A DNA stretch of 23,023 bases from Methanomassiliicoccaceae archaeon UBA472 (lineage in GTDB: Archaea > Thermoplasmatota > Thermoplasmata > Methanomassiliicoccales > UBA472): positions 1-23,023 of the forward strand of contig DAML01000031.1 of assembly GCA_002497075.1 (NCBI GenBank). The letters are read 5' to 3'. Position numbers and translations under genes: made by a program. How positions within the stretch are numbered: position 1 is the first letter of the stretch; each line of letters opens with the position of its first letter. This document shows, piece after piece, positions 1 to 7,211 of this stretch. The notes under the pieces were generated by a model that had not been told where the DNA came from, did no database searches, and saw only the letters and a list, made by a program, of their open reading frames with translations.

Positions 1-2
1 TC

Positions 3-314
3 GCCATCGACGACTTCGGCACCGGCTATTCCTCCCTCAGTTACCTGAAACACTTTCCCATCGATGCCTTGAAGATCGATCAATCCTTTATCCGCGATCT
101 GCCCGACGATGCCGACAGCCGGGGGATCGTCGCCGCGATTATCGCCCTGGGGGCCAATCTCGGCCTGAAGGTGGTGGCCGAGGGGGTGGAAACGCGCGAG
201 CAGTTCGATTATCTCCTTTCCCGGCGCTGCACCAACATCCAGGGCTATTTCTACAGCCCGCCCCTCGAAGCCAAAGAGTTCGACGAGTGGCTCGATGCCC
301 GGGGGGGACGATGA
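3..314 (+). CDS. EAL-domain cyclic-di-GMP phosphodiesterase, C-terminal part (5' end outside window)
   Basis: This is the last 103 residues of an EAL domain, which hydrolyses cyclic-di-GMP to pGpG. Visible motifs in order are DDFGTGYSSL (metal-binding DDFG loop), the KIDQSF strand, the EGVE catalytic glutamate segment, and the QGYFYSPPL end of the barrel. The reading frame is open from base 3 and stops with TGA at 312-314. The upstream EAL signature and any GGDEF or sensor domains lie outside the window. Codon use (mixed GAA/GAG, CGN arginines) is unlike the archaeal genes from 2.3 kb onward. Cyclic-di-GMP signalling is essentially a bacterial system, so this gene argues for a bacterial origin of the left end. 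The domain identity is secure. The full architecture is unknown. Confidence 0.93.
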   Translation, partial: AIDDFGTGYSSLSYLKHFPIDALKIDQSFIRDLPDDADSRGIVAAIIALGANLGLKVVAEGVETREQFDYLLSRRCTNIQGYFYSPPLEAKEFDEWLDARGGR

Positions 315-327
315 CTTTTTTTGTTCC

Positions 328-347
328 GTCCACAATGGGGTGTGGAC
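328..347 (+). terminator. Inverted repeat just after the EAL gene, possible terminator
   Basis: GTCCACA (328-334) and TGTGGAC (341-347) form a perfect 7-bp stem with a six-base loop, 13 bases after the EAL stop codon. A T run precedes rather than follows the stem on the plus strand, so it is not a textbook intrinsic terminator. The position suggests transcript ending or mRNA protection. Confidence 0.4.
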
Positions 348-485
348 GTCCATGTGGAAAAGTCCGGATCTATTTCCTAACCTGCCGTGCCTCTGAATGA
401 ATTGGCTTTTTGCCTAACAAATCGGCAGCCTCTTTTACCTCTCCTTCCTCTAATCCTCGCTGAGCCCCATCTCCCGCCTTTTTCA

Positions 486-513
486 TTGACTATTGCCCCG
501 GCCCTGTGATATT
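486..513 (+). promoter_or_regulatory. Sigma70-like promoter ahead of the acyl-CoA synthetase
   Basis: TTGACT (486-491) resembles a -35 box and GATATT (508-513) a -10 box, with a 16-base spacer. Transcription would start near base 520, giving a leader of about 90 bases. This is a bacterial-style promoter, in keeping with the bacterial look of this end of the window. Confidence 0.45.
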
Positions 514-524
514 CAAAAAACCAT

Positions 525-553
525 TTTAAAAACAGTAAGATAACGTTTTTAAA
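525..553. promoter_or_regulatory. Operator-like inverted repeat downstream of the predicted promoter
   Basis: TTTAAAAAC (525-533) is the exact reverse complement of GTTTTTAAA (545-553), separated by 11 bases. The dyad sits at or just after the predicted transcription start of the synthetase gene, where a repressor would block initiation. A fatty-acid-responsive TetR-type repressor is the natural guess from the downstream gene, but the sequence does not name the protein. Confidence 0.45.
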
Positions 554-612
554 CCAAAGTTTCGCGAGACTGAACAGGGGTTTGATCCCGCGCCTTGAAG
601 GAGTTTTGAGCC

Positions 613-2253
613 ATGTCCAACCTGCTGCATTTCACCATGGGTGCCCTGCTTGAGGATACCGCCCGGCGCTTTCCGGAAAACGATGCCCTCGTCTATCCCG
701 ATCGGGGCCTGCGCCTCAGTTACCGGGAATTCGACGCTCTCTGTGATCGGGTGGCAAAAGGGCTCATGGCCATCGGCGTCAAGAAGGGGGAGCATCTGGC
801 GATCTGGGCGACCAATGTCCCCGAATGGGTGGTGTTGCAGTTCGCTACCGCCAAGATCGGCGCGGTGCTGGTGACGGTCAATACCAGTTACAAGTCGGCG
901 GAGTTGGAGTACATACTCAATCAGTCCGATTCCAGCACGCTCTTTCTGGTCCAGGGGTTCAAGGACACCAATTACGTGGAAACCGTCAACACGGTTGTTC
1001 CCGAGTTGGCGACCGCTCCTTTCGGGCAGCTGGCCTGCGCGAAACTCCCGTTTCTGAAAAATGTCATTTTCCTGGGCGGCGGCGCTCCCGCCGGCATGCT
1101 CGCCTTCAACGAGCTTGAACGCCTGGGGGAAAAGATCGCCGATGCCGAACTGGCGGCGGTGAAGGCCGGCCTCGATGAGCACGAGGTTATCAACATGCAG
1201 TACACCTCGGGGACGACCGGTTTTCCCAAGGGGGTCATGCTCACCCATCACAACCTCGTCAACAACGGCTTCAATATCGGTGAATGCATGAAGTTCACCG
1301 AACGGGATCGCCTCTGCATCCCGGTCCCTTTTTTCCACTGTTTCGGCTGCGTCCTGGCGGTGTTGGCCTGCGTCACCCACGGCACGACCATGGTGCCGGT
1401 GGAAACCTTCAATCCCGAGGCGGTACTCAAGGCGATCGAGGCGGAAAAATGCACCGGCGTGCATGGCGTGCCGACCATGTTCATCGCCGAGTTGGAACAT
1501 CCCGCCTTCCGCAAATACGACCTGTCGACTTTGCGCACCGGGATCATGGCCGGCTCCCCCTGTCCCATCGAGGTGATGAAGCGGGTCATCCGCGACATGC
1601 ACTGTTCGGAGATCACCATCGCCTACGGCCAGACCGAATCGTCGCCGGTCATCACCCAAACCCGTACCGACGACCCCATCGAACTGCGGGTGGCGACCGT
1701 CGGCCGCGCCTTGCCCAACGTGGAAGTGAAGATCGTCGACATCGAGACCGGTGTGACCCTCCCCCCCGGCAAGCAGGGGGAACTCTGCACCCGCGGTTAC
1801 CACGTGATGAAGGGCTATTACAAGATGCCCGAGGAGACCGCCAAGGCCATAGACAAGGACGGCTGGCTGCACTCCGGCGACATCGGGATGATGGACGAGG
1901 ACGGATACTACGCCGTCACCGGACGCCTGAAGGACATGATTATCCGCGGCGGGGAGAACATCTATCCCAAGGAGGTGGAGGACTTCATCCATCATATGGA
2001 CGGCGTCGCTGATGTCCAGGTGGTCGGAGTACCGTCCGTCAAGTACGGCGAGCTGCCGGCGGCCTTCGTCATCCTGCGGCCGGGCGTCAAGCTCACCGCC
2101 GAGGATATTTTGGACCACTGCCGCGGGAAGATAGCCTTCTACAAGATCCCCAAGTACGTTCACTTCCTGGACGAGTATCCCATGACCGCCAGCGGGAAGA
2201 TAATGAAGGTGAAGCTGCGGGAGCTGTCCGCCAAGCTTTGGCCCGAGGCTTGA
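613..2253 (+). CDS. AMP-forming acyl-CoA synthetase (fatty acid-CoA ligase family)
   Basis: This 546-residue member of the ANL adenylating superfamily should activate a carboxylic acid, probably a medium- or long-chain fatty acid, to its CoA thioester through an acyl-AMP. It has the P-loop YTSGTTGFPKG at 197-207, YGQTE at 338-342, the ATP-ribose aspartate in GWLHSGDIG (417-425), the hinge region GRLKDMIIRGGENIYP (437-452) and the C-terminal catalytic lysine in TASGKI (K529). The length is normal. AAGGAG at 598-603 lies nine bases before the ATG. The first 1,190 bases use GAA and GAG about equally and almost no GGA or ATA. After about 1800, glutamate is only GAG, lysine only AAG, and ATA and GGA appear, as in the archaeal genes to the right. 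The gene may therefore be a bacterial/archaeal mosaic. Substrate cannot be told from sequence. Confidence 0.93.
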   Translation: MSNLLHFTMGALLEDTARRFPENDALVYPDRGLRLSYREFDALCDRVAKGLMAIGVKKGEHLAIWATNVPEWVVLQFATAKIGAVLVTVNTSYKSAELEYILNQSDSSTLFLVQGFKDTNYVETVNTVVPELATAPFGQLACAKLPFLKNVIFLGGGAPAGMLAFNELERLGEKIADAELAAVKAGLDEHEVINMQYTSGTTGFPKGVMLTHHNLVNNGFNIGECMKFTERDRLCIPVPFFHCFGCVLAVLACVTHGTTMVPVETFNPEAVLKAIEAEKCTGVHGVPTMFIAELEHPAFRKYDLSTLRTGIMAGSPCPIEVMKRVIRDMHCSEITIAYGQTESSPVITQTRTDDPIELRVATVGRALPNVEVKIVDIETGVTLPPGKQGELCTRGYHVMKGYYKMPEETAKAIDKDGWLHSGDIGMMDEDGYYAVTGRLKDMIIRGGENIYPKEVEDFIHHMDGVADVQVVGVPSVKYGELPAAFVILRPGVKLTAEDILDHCRGKIAFYKIPKYVHFLDEYPMTASGKIMKVKLRELSAKLWPEA

Positions 2254-2308
2254 GCCAAACCTTAATCTATCCCGGGCTGCCATAGTTCCGCATACAGGTG
2301 TATTGGAC

Positions 2309-2485
2309 ATGCCCGAAAAGGACGTTACCGTGGTTCTAAACGAGAAAGGCCAGGAACTGAAGAAGCTGTTCAAGGACTACAACGCCAACATCGAGCAGTG
2401 GAAGTTCTCGGTGGAGGAGACGAAGGACGGCATACGCGTCGAGTTCGCGGCCAAGGCCCTCTTCAAGAAGAAGGAGCCCGCCTAG
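2309..2485 (+). CDS. Small protein, paralogue of the 4002-4199 product
   Basis: This is a 58-residue protein of unknown function beginning MPEKDVTVVL. The ATG at 2309 is chosen over the TTG at 2303 because GGTG at 2297-2300 then sits eight bases upstream. From residue 34 it reads WKFSVEETKDGIRVEF and ends with ALFKKKEPA. It matches the small protein at 4002-4199 without gaps from the tryptophan to the closing KK (11 of 24 positions identical by eye, including W, K, S, EE, DG, R, L and KK). The pattern of an amphipathic helix followed by beta strands suggests one small compact domain. Its stop overlaps the stop of the convergent kinase-like gene in a shared CTAG (2482-2485). It is probably soluble, since there is no signal peptide or membrane segment. 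Confidence 0.75.
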   Translation: MPEKDVTVVLNEKGQELKKLFKDYNANIEQWKFSVEETKDGIRVEFAAKALFKKKEPA

Positions 2486-3297
2486 GACAGCAGTTCCTTC
2501 AACTTTTTCATCTTTTCCGGCGACATCCGGAAGTCTGGCCGACGGTCGATCAGTTCCAGGTAGCTCTCCGCCCGTTTCAGGTCCCTCACCCCGTAATGCC
2601 CTCTGGCCAGCCTGACCAATTTCTCCGGGGTGGCCAGGTCTAGGAATGATGCCAGCACGCAGGCGAGGTCGTACGAGACCTTCTCCTTCTCCGGAGCGTC
2701 CCTTAAAAAGTTGCCGACGTCCATGATGTATACCTGGTCGGCGAACAGGAAGTTCTCCGGCTTGATGTCCCCATGGTAGATGCCGTTCTTGTGCATGAGA
2801 CGGAGATGCTCGAACGCCTTGTCCAGCTGCGTCTCGCTGACCTTCTTGGTGGCCGCGGACGCCGCCTCCAGGAACTCGGCGACGAACAGCCACATCCCAC
2901 CCGGCAGGGCGAACGTGCCCAGAGGCTTGGCGGTAGGAATACCCAAACGATAAACCTGGCTCATGGTCTCGAACTGGTGCAGCGCCAGGTCCTTGGCGGA
3001 ACGATTGAAGTTGAACAGCGGCGGCCGCCCCTCCATCTGCAGGTAGACGTTCTTGAAGAATTGGATGGTCTTCTCGGTCATGATGTCGCTGCCGCCCAGT
3101 ATCTTGGCGAAGTAGCGTACCGGTGCGCCGGTGCGGTCCACTCCCTCTATCTTGATGGGTATGGACAGCCGGGAGCCTTCCGAACCGAGCGGAGTCACCT
3201 TCACCTGCCGCAGCTTGAACGATTCGACCATGATGAGGTGGATGGAGCGCAGAACGTCGCGGAAATGCTCCTTCTGATCGTCACGCACCGGGCTCAT
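2482..3297 (-). CDS. Protein kinase-like (RIO/Bud32-type) phosphotransferase
   Basis: This 271-residue protein has a minimal kinase fold. YFAKIL supplies the likely ATP-anchoring lysine (K65). HGDIKPEN (175-182) is the catalytic loop with aspartate D177. YIMDVGNF carries the metal-binding aspartate D193 in a DVG in place of DFG. SYDLACVLASF resembles the later D-containing helix of RIO and lipopolysaccharide kinases. No clear glycine-rich loop is seen, although SEGSR near residues 39-43 could replace it. HGD instead of HRD and the small C-lobe are typical of atypical archaeal and bacterial kinases. It overlaps the upstream gene by ATGA (3294-3297), with GGGAGG seven bases before its ATG, so it is translationally coupled to the 232-residue protein. 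The substrate is unknown; the co-encoded proteins are candidates. Confidence 0.75.
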   Translation of the reverse strand: MSPVRDDQKEHFRDVLRSIHLIMVESFKLRQVKVTPLGSEGSRLSIPIKIEGVDRTGAPVRYFAKILGGSDIMTEKTIQFFKNVYLQMEGRPPLFNFNRSAKDLALHQFETMSQVYRLGIPTAKPLGTFALPGGMWLFVAEFLEAASAATKKVSETQLDKAFEHLRLMHKNGIYHGDIKPENFLFADQVYIMDVGNFLRDAPEKEKVSYDLACVLASFLDLATPEKLVRLARGHYGVRDLKRAESYLELIDRRPDFRMSPEKMKKLKELLS

Positions 3298-3992
3298 CCC
3301 CCGGCCTCCCTTGATTCCTTCTCCCTGGCGCTCTCTTCGGCGACCGCCTTTCTCGCGGCCATCCTCGCCTTGGTGGCCTTCTTGGACTTTGAGCGGAGGG
3401 CCAGGAACAGCTTGAGGGCCTGCAACCGGTGCACCTTGAACCCCTTGTCCACGCCGCGGCCGAACTCCATTATCGGGGTTCCCTGATGGGAGTAGACCAC
3501 CCTCCAGACGACCAGGTCAGGGATGTTGAAGAAGAAGTCGTTGGTGTTGATTTTGATATCCTTGCCCTTGACCGTCACGTCCATGTCCACCACGCCGGGA
3601 CGTTTGATGGGTATGTTGACCCCATAACCGAATATGGCACGGAAAAGGGCATAGGTGATGACCTCGACCGTCCCCACGTCCAGCTTGCGGTTCAGCACCG
3701 CGTCCTTGGGCGAACGTCCTGTGCGTTCGATGGGACCCGTGGGAAAGTAGGCGTTGAGGCCGTCGTTGTCCAGATAGGGGGCGCCTTCCTTGTGGTATTC
3801 GCTCTGGAACTTGGCTTGACCCTTATTTCCCCAGGCCTTCTCGAAGCCTTGCAGGTCCTGGTCCACGTCCAGTATCTCCGTGTCAATGCCGTCCTTGTGG
3901 AACTCGCTTATGATCTGGCGGCAGTCGGGGTCCTTCCAGTCCGCCGCGCATATCAGAACCCTCTCGCGAGGCCTCTCCTCATCTTCGGGCAT
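3294..3992 (-). CDS. Unknown protein, middle gene of the kinase locus
   Basis: I do not recognise this 232-residue protein. It begins with a Rossmann-like strand (RVLICAADW) followed by a helix and another strand (IDTEILDVDQDL), as in a nucleotide-binding or thioredoxin-like half-domain. A central beta-rich part follows (DVTVKGKDIKINTNDFFF and DLVVWRVVYSHQGTPIMEFG), and the tail is a lysine/arginine/alanine-rich helix from about residue 197. No signal peptide or membrane segment is present. The ATG at 3992 is preferred to the GTG at 4001 because AGGTGAT, overlapping the upstream TAG, then acts as the ribosome site four bases upstream. It sits between the small gene (4002-4199) and the kinase-like gene with overlaps or near-overlaps on both sides, so the three are surely one operon. 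Confidence 0.7.
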   Translation of the reverse strand: MPEDEERPRERVLICAADWKDPDCRQIISEFHKDGIDTEILDVDQDLQGFEKAWGNKGQAKFQSEYHKEGAPYLDNDGLNAYFPTGPIERTGRSPKDAVLNRKLDVGTVEVITYALFRAIFGYGVNIPIKRPGVVDMDVTVKGKDIKINTNDFFFNIPDLVVWRVVYSHQGTPIMEFGRGVDKGFKVHRLQALKLFLALRSKSKKATKARMAARKAVAEESAREKESREAGG

Positions 3993-4001
3993 ATTGATCA
4001 C

Positions 4002-4199
4002 CTACTTCTTGACCAGCACCTGGAATCGGGCATAGATGCGCGTGCCGTCGGGGAATTCCTCCATGGAAACCTTCCAGTCCTCCAGCTCGGCGTTCATGGT
4101 ATCGAAGAACATGTCTATCTCGTCCACGATCTTCTCCACGTTCTCCGGCTTTCCGCCGACCAGATGGAGCACCGAGGCCATCTTCTCTTTCTTTCCCAA
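4002..4199 (-). CDS. Small protein, paralogue of the 2309-2485 product, first gene of the kinase operon
   Basis: This is a 65-residue protein of unknown function with a helical N-terminal half (NVEKIVDEIDMFFDTMNAEL) and a strand-rich end (DWKVSMEEFPDGTRIYARF, then QVLVKK). The second half aligns without gaps with the small protein at 2309-2485. The TTG at 4199 has GAGGTG four bases upstream. A later ATG at 4181 would give a 59-residue product, closer in length to the paralogue, so the start is uncertain. Its stop lies within the ribosome site of the next gene, which implies coupled translation. Two copies of one tiny domain, one in the operon and one facing its end, suggest a binding partner or regulator of the kinase. 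This is inference. Confidence 0.72.
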   Translation of the reverse strand: MGKKEKMASVLHLVGGKPENVEKIVDEIDMFFDTMNAELEDWKVSMEEFPDGTRIYARFQVLVKK

Positions 4200-4290
4200 G
4201 GAACACCTCGGGCATCTATGCCAGAAAGGATTAGATATCCTTTTCCATGTCCGGACGGTCGTTCTCTGCTTCGAAAAATGTAGGTGCGAA

Positions 4291-4300
4291 TGTTTTTAAG
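4291..4300 (+). promoter_or_regulatory. TATA box for the six-helix membrane protein
   Basis: TGTTTTTAAG is centred about 26 bases before base 4322, so transcription would begin only about five bases ahead of the ATG at 4327. The 127-base gap (4200-4326) is the divergent promoter region shared with the kinase operon. No clear TATA box was found for the minus strand. Confidence 0.45.
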
Positions 4301-4326
4301 AAAGCCAGCCATCAGGTCAAAAGAGC

Positions 4327-5433
4327 ATGGAACAACCATCGATCCTCACCTTCGACGACAGCGTCCTCGCCTTCACTGAGGAGGCACGTGCCGAACTGGC
4401 CCGCCAACAGGACCTTTTAGAACTGGTAAAGGAGGAGAGGAAGCACCAGTGGCGAGGAACGATATTTCCCTTGCTACTGATGGTCCTGACCGGCGTGTTC
4501 ATCTTCCAGTACCCCAAGGCCCTCTGGAGCTGGTTCATCGCCAGCCTGGTTCTGTACTCATGGAACTTTATCTTCCTTTTACTACCGACCACCCGCAAGG
4601 GCGTACAGAACAGCGGCAACGTGGTTAAGCAGAAGAAGTCCAAGGAGCAGAGAAGATTGGCCTACCGAAGATTGCTGGGAAAGCCCAAGCTGACCATAGA
4701 GATCGTTATCACCCTGTTCCTGGGGAGGATGGTGCCTCTCACGATCGGGTTCACCCTGATCCTGGGAACGGGCTTGGTCGTTCTGGGCAGCTTCCTGCTG
4801 ACCGACTATACGGCCGTGGCCGGCCTCGCCAGGCTGATCATCGTTCAGGCGGTTCTCATATTCGTCTTCTACACCCTGGTAAATTTCCTGGAGCCACAGA
4901 GCCAGGGGGTCTCCGTGATCGCGCGCTCATGGGCGAAGAGGATGGGAGCGGCCAAGCTCAAGGGGAGGACCGCCTCCTTCATAGTCAAATCGGCGGCGGT
5001 GGCGGTACTGGTCACCGTGGCGATCATCTTCATCGGGGCCCTGGTGCTTCCCGGGTTCACCTTCCTCACCCTGCTGACCTCGCTGGGGGACTACGGCCTG
5101 TGGGACCTCCTGTTATTCATCGGCATTTTCATGGAACAGTTCTGGATCATGAGGAGCTTCCAGAGCGTGATGAGCCTGCGCATGGCCAATCAGATGTTGA
5201 ACGCCAGGATCGACAAACTGGAAGGACTGGTGGAAAGGGCTAACGGCATCGCCGGCATGACGGATGAGGACCTGGCGCGCTGCGACGCGCTGCAGACGGT
5301 GACCAGGGAGTTCTATTCGCTCATGCTATACGATGTCTACCGCATCGATCTGTTCGGAAGATCACCGGTGTACCTGGTCGGACCGCGCAAGAAGTACGTG
5401 TTCGACGAGAAGGTGCTCTGCCATGTTCCGTGA
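4327..5433 (+). CDS. Six-helix integral membrane protein, function unknown
   Basis: This 368-residue protein has no family I can name. It starts with a charged cytoplasmic-type helix (residues 14-42), then two membrane segments (about 45-62 and 66-86), a basic loop (KQKKSKEQRR, about 101-110), two more segments (134-157 and 164-187), another basic loop around KRMGAAKLKGR, and two final segments (about 217-245 and 251-268). A predicted helix (MANQMLNARIDKLEGLVERA) then leads to a soluble C-terminal domain ending in LFGRSPVYLVGPRKKYVFDE. The positive loops place the termini inside by the positive-inside rule. It lies alone between divergent and unrelated neighbours, 50 bases ahead of the hydrolase. 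It could be a channel or a membrane scaffold, but nothing in the sequence decides this. Confidence 0.82.
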   Translation: MEQPSILTFDDSVLAFTEEARAELARQQDLLELVKEERKHQWRGTIFPLLLMVLTGVFIFQYPKALWSWFIASLVLYSWNFIFLLLPTTRKGVQNSGNVVKQKKSKEQRRLAYRRLLGKPKLTIEIVITLFLGRMVPLTIGFTLILGTGLVVLGSFLLTDYTAVAGLARLIIVQAVLIFVFYTLVNFLEPQSQGVSVIARSWAKRMGAAKLKGRTASFIVKSAAVAVLVTVAIIFIGALVLPGFTFLTLLTSLGDYGLWDLLLFIGIFMEQFWIMRSFQSVMSLRMANQMLNARIDKLEGLVERANGIAGMTDEDLARCDALQTVTREFYSLMLYDVYRIDLFGRSPVYLVGPRKKYVFDEKVLCHVP

Positions 5434-5483
5434 CATCGTCCCGAGAATAATCCCAAATATCACTAGCCTAATCCCGCCGTCCG

Positions 5484-6275
5484 ATGCCTAAGGTCGAGGT
5501 CGGGGACGCGCGCATCAATTTCGAGACGCACGGGGAGGGGGAACCAGTGGTCCTCATCACCGGCCTGGGCGGAGAGATCGCCTTCTGGAAGAAGTACGTG
5601 CCCCTTCTCTCGAGATCGCACCAGGTGGTGGTCCTGGACAATCGGGGAGCGGGGGATACCGACTATCCGCCCACGCTTTTCACCATGAGCAACATGGCCA
5701 ATGACGTGGCGGGGCTGATGGAGCATTTGGGACATGATCGTTATCATGTCCTGGGATGGTCCATGGGCGGTAATGTCGCTCAGAGGGTGGCCATCGACCA
5801 TTCTGAAAAGGTGGGAGCGCTCGTCCTAATGTCCACATACACCCGGAGACCTGAGCGTTCGTCGTTCGCCATAGACACGATGATCCGCACTGTGGACGAG
5901 GGGGCTACGTTCGATTCGTTGATGGAGCTCATGCAGTCCTGGTGCCTCCCTGAGGATTACTTCAAGAAGCTGGCTCTGGCCAAGCCCGCGCAACGGAGAT
6001 GCAACGGTAACGGCAAGAGGGCCGCCGAGGGGTTCAAGGCCCAGAAGCTGGCTCTGGACCTGTTCGATAGCCATGACCATCTGGACAGGATAACCGCTCC
6101 GACGCTGGTCATCCACGGGGACGAGGATATCATGGTCGCCCCGCACTTCGCTCGCGAACTGGCCGATCTCATTCAAGGTTCCAGCCTGGAATGGGTGTCC
6201 GGCGCTGGCCACATCATTCCGGCGGACAAGTGCTGCTCCTCCGTGCTAAAGTGGCTGAAGGCTCATCCGCTCTGA
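5484..6275 (+). CDS. Alpha/beta-hydrolase fold esterase or hydrolase
   Basis: This 263-residue soluble enzyme has the full catalytic triad of the alpha/beta-hydrolase family: the nucleophile elbow GWSMGG (S93), an acid in VIHGDEDIMV (D213 or D215) and the histidine in SGAGHI (H243). The oxyanion region is LITGLGG (24-30), followed by the conserved LDNRGAGDTDYP. Length and layout fit carboxylesterases, 3-oxoadipate enol-lactonase-like proteins and similar hydrolases, and the substrate cannot be assigned. No ribosome site is evident before the ATG. The next in-frame ATG (M68) is inside the fold, so this start is sound. The last 13 bases overlap the end of taw1 on the other strand. Confidence 0.9.
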   Translation: MPKVEVGDARINFETHGEGEPVVLITGLGGEIAFWKKYVPLLSRSHQVVVLDNRGAGDTDYPPTLFTMSNMANDVAGLMEHLGHDRYHVLGWSMGGNVAQRVAIDHSEKVGALVLMSTYTRRPERSSFAIDTMIRTVDEGATFDSLMELMQSWCLPEDYFKKLALAKPAQRRCNGNGKRAAEGFKAQKLALDLFDSHDHLDRITAPTLVIHGDEDIMVAPHFARELADLIQGSSLEWVSGAGHIIPADKCCSSVLKWLKAHPL

Positions 6276-7204
6276 TCCAGACCGGGTATCTTCGTGTCGG
6301 CGCCGTTCTCACCGAAAACAGCGACCCGGCTATCGGACTTCTCGCGCAGCATGCACATTCCCAGCTCGTCCGCCACGCGCCGGCCGAACTCCAGAACTTC
6401 GGCGTGCGAGGGCATGTTGTCCATGGACATCCTCCGACGGGAATCGCCGACGAAGACGAAGCCCTTGGGCTCGACGAACGTAGGGTCGGCCTTGCGATCT
6501 AGCGCGGCGTACTCCTTCTCCCAGCCCAGATTCCAGTCCTTGACCAGGGTGTGCCTGATGACCGTCCGGGTGTTCAGGGACGGTAACAGCTCAAGCGTCT
6601 TCATCAGCCGCTCCCAGCCGTCGTCCACCCTCGGTACGCAGAGCTTCTTGTAGATGTCCTTGTTGGGCGCGGCCACCGTCACATAGAGCTGGGTGGGCAG
6701 TTCGGAAAGTTCCTCCAGCACCTTCGGGAACGTTCCGTTCGTGACTAAAAAGGTGGTCATTCCCCGCCGGTGGCACAGCTCTATGAAATCCCCCAGATAC
6801 GGATAGATGGTCGGCTCTCCCGCCAGGGATATGGCCACCTGACGGGGGTTGCGGGCCTCCTCCCACATGGCCGGCGAGCATCTGGGATCCCCTTTGAACC
6901 CGGTAACGAGCTGCCTCTGGCCCTCGATGCAGGTGTCCAGCACCGTCTCCGGGTCCTGCCACTTGGTGACGGTCGATTCGAATCCCCGCACCCTCCAGCA
7001 GAACAGGCAATTGTGCGTGCAGTCGTTGACCACCGGGGTCATCTGTAAACAGCGATGCGAGCGGATGCCGTAGAAGTCCTGTTTATAGCACGTACGGCCT
7101 TTCAGAAGGCTCTGCTTCATCCAGTGGCAGAGCTTGACGCCTGCGTGGTCCCCGCACAACCGGTACTGCTGCTTCTGCAATATCTCCCTAAGGTCGTCCT
7201 TCAT
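6263..7204 (-). CDS. taw1: tRNA 4-demethylwyosine synthase Taw1 (radical SAM)
   Basis: This 313-residue radical SAM enzyme condenses N1-methylguanosine-37 of tRNA-Phe with pyruvate carbons to form the tricyclic 4-demethylwyosine base. The radical cluster motif CTHNCLFCW (CxxxCxxC) lies near residue 62. Conserved Taw1/TYW1 landmarks around it include YGIRSHRCLQMTP, the second-cluster cysteine candidates upstream (CGDHAGVKLCHW, GRTCYK), SLAGEPTIYP, LVTNGTFP, and PTFVEPKGFVFVGDSR near the end. Unlike eukaryotic TYW1 it lacks a flavodoxin domain, as is usual in archaea. The ATG at 7204 is preferred to the TTG at 7222, because the latter overlaps the rfcL stop while AGGTGG sits just before the ATG. 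The gene follows rfcL with a seven-base gap, so the two are one operon. Confidence 0.95.
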   Translation of the reverse strand: MKDDLREILQKQQYRLCGDHAGVKLCHWMKQSLLKGRTCYKQDFYGIRSHRCLQMTPVVNDCTHNCLFCWRVRGFESTVTKWQDPETVLDTCIEGQRQLVTGFKGDPRCSPAMWEEARNPRQVAISLAGEPTIYPYLGDFIELCHRRGMTTFLVTNGTFPKVLEELSELPTQLYVTVAAPNKDIYKKLCVPRVDDGWERLMKTLELLPSLNTRTVIRHTLVKDWNLGWEKEYAALDRKADPTFVEPKGFVFVGDSRRRMSMDNMPSHAEVLEFGRRVADELGMCMLREKSDSRVAVFGENGADTKIPGLDQSG

Positions 7205-7211
7205 GTTCCAC

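Noticed and set aside
526..2373. Long minus-strand open frame of 615 codons opposite the acyl-CoA synthetase
   Set aside because: It is histidine/glycine-rich without any domain, mirrors a well-supported gene in high-GC DNA and has no ribosome site. It is an antisense shadow.
3429..4283. Plus-strand open frame of 284 codons opposite the unknown protein of the kinase locus
   Set aside because: The minus-strand frames have ribosome sites, tight spacing and a recognisable kinase partner, while this frame is a His/Val-rich mirror.
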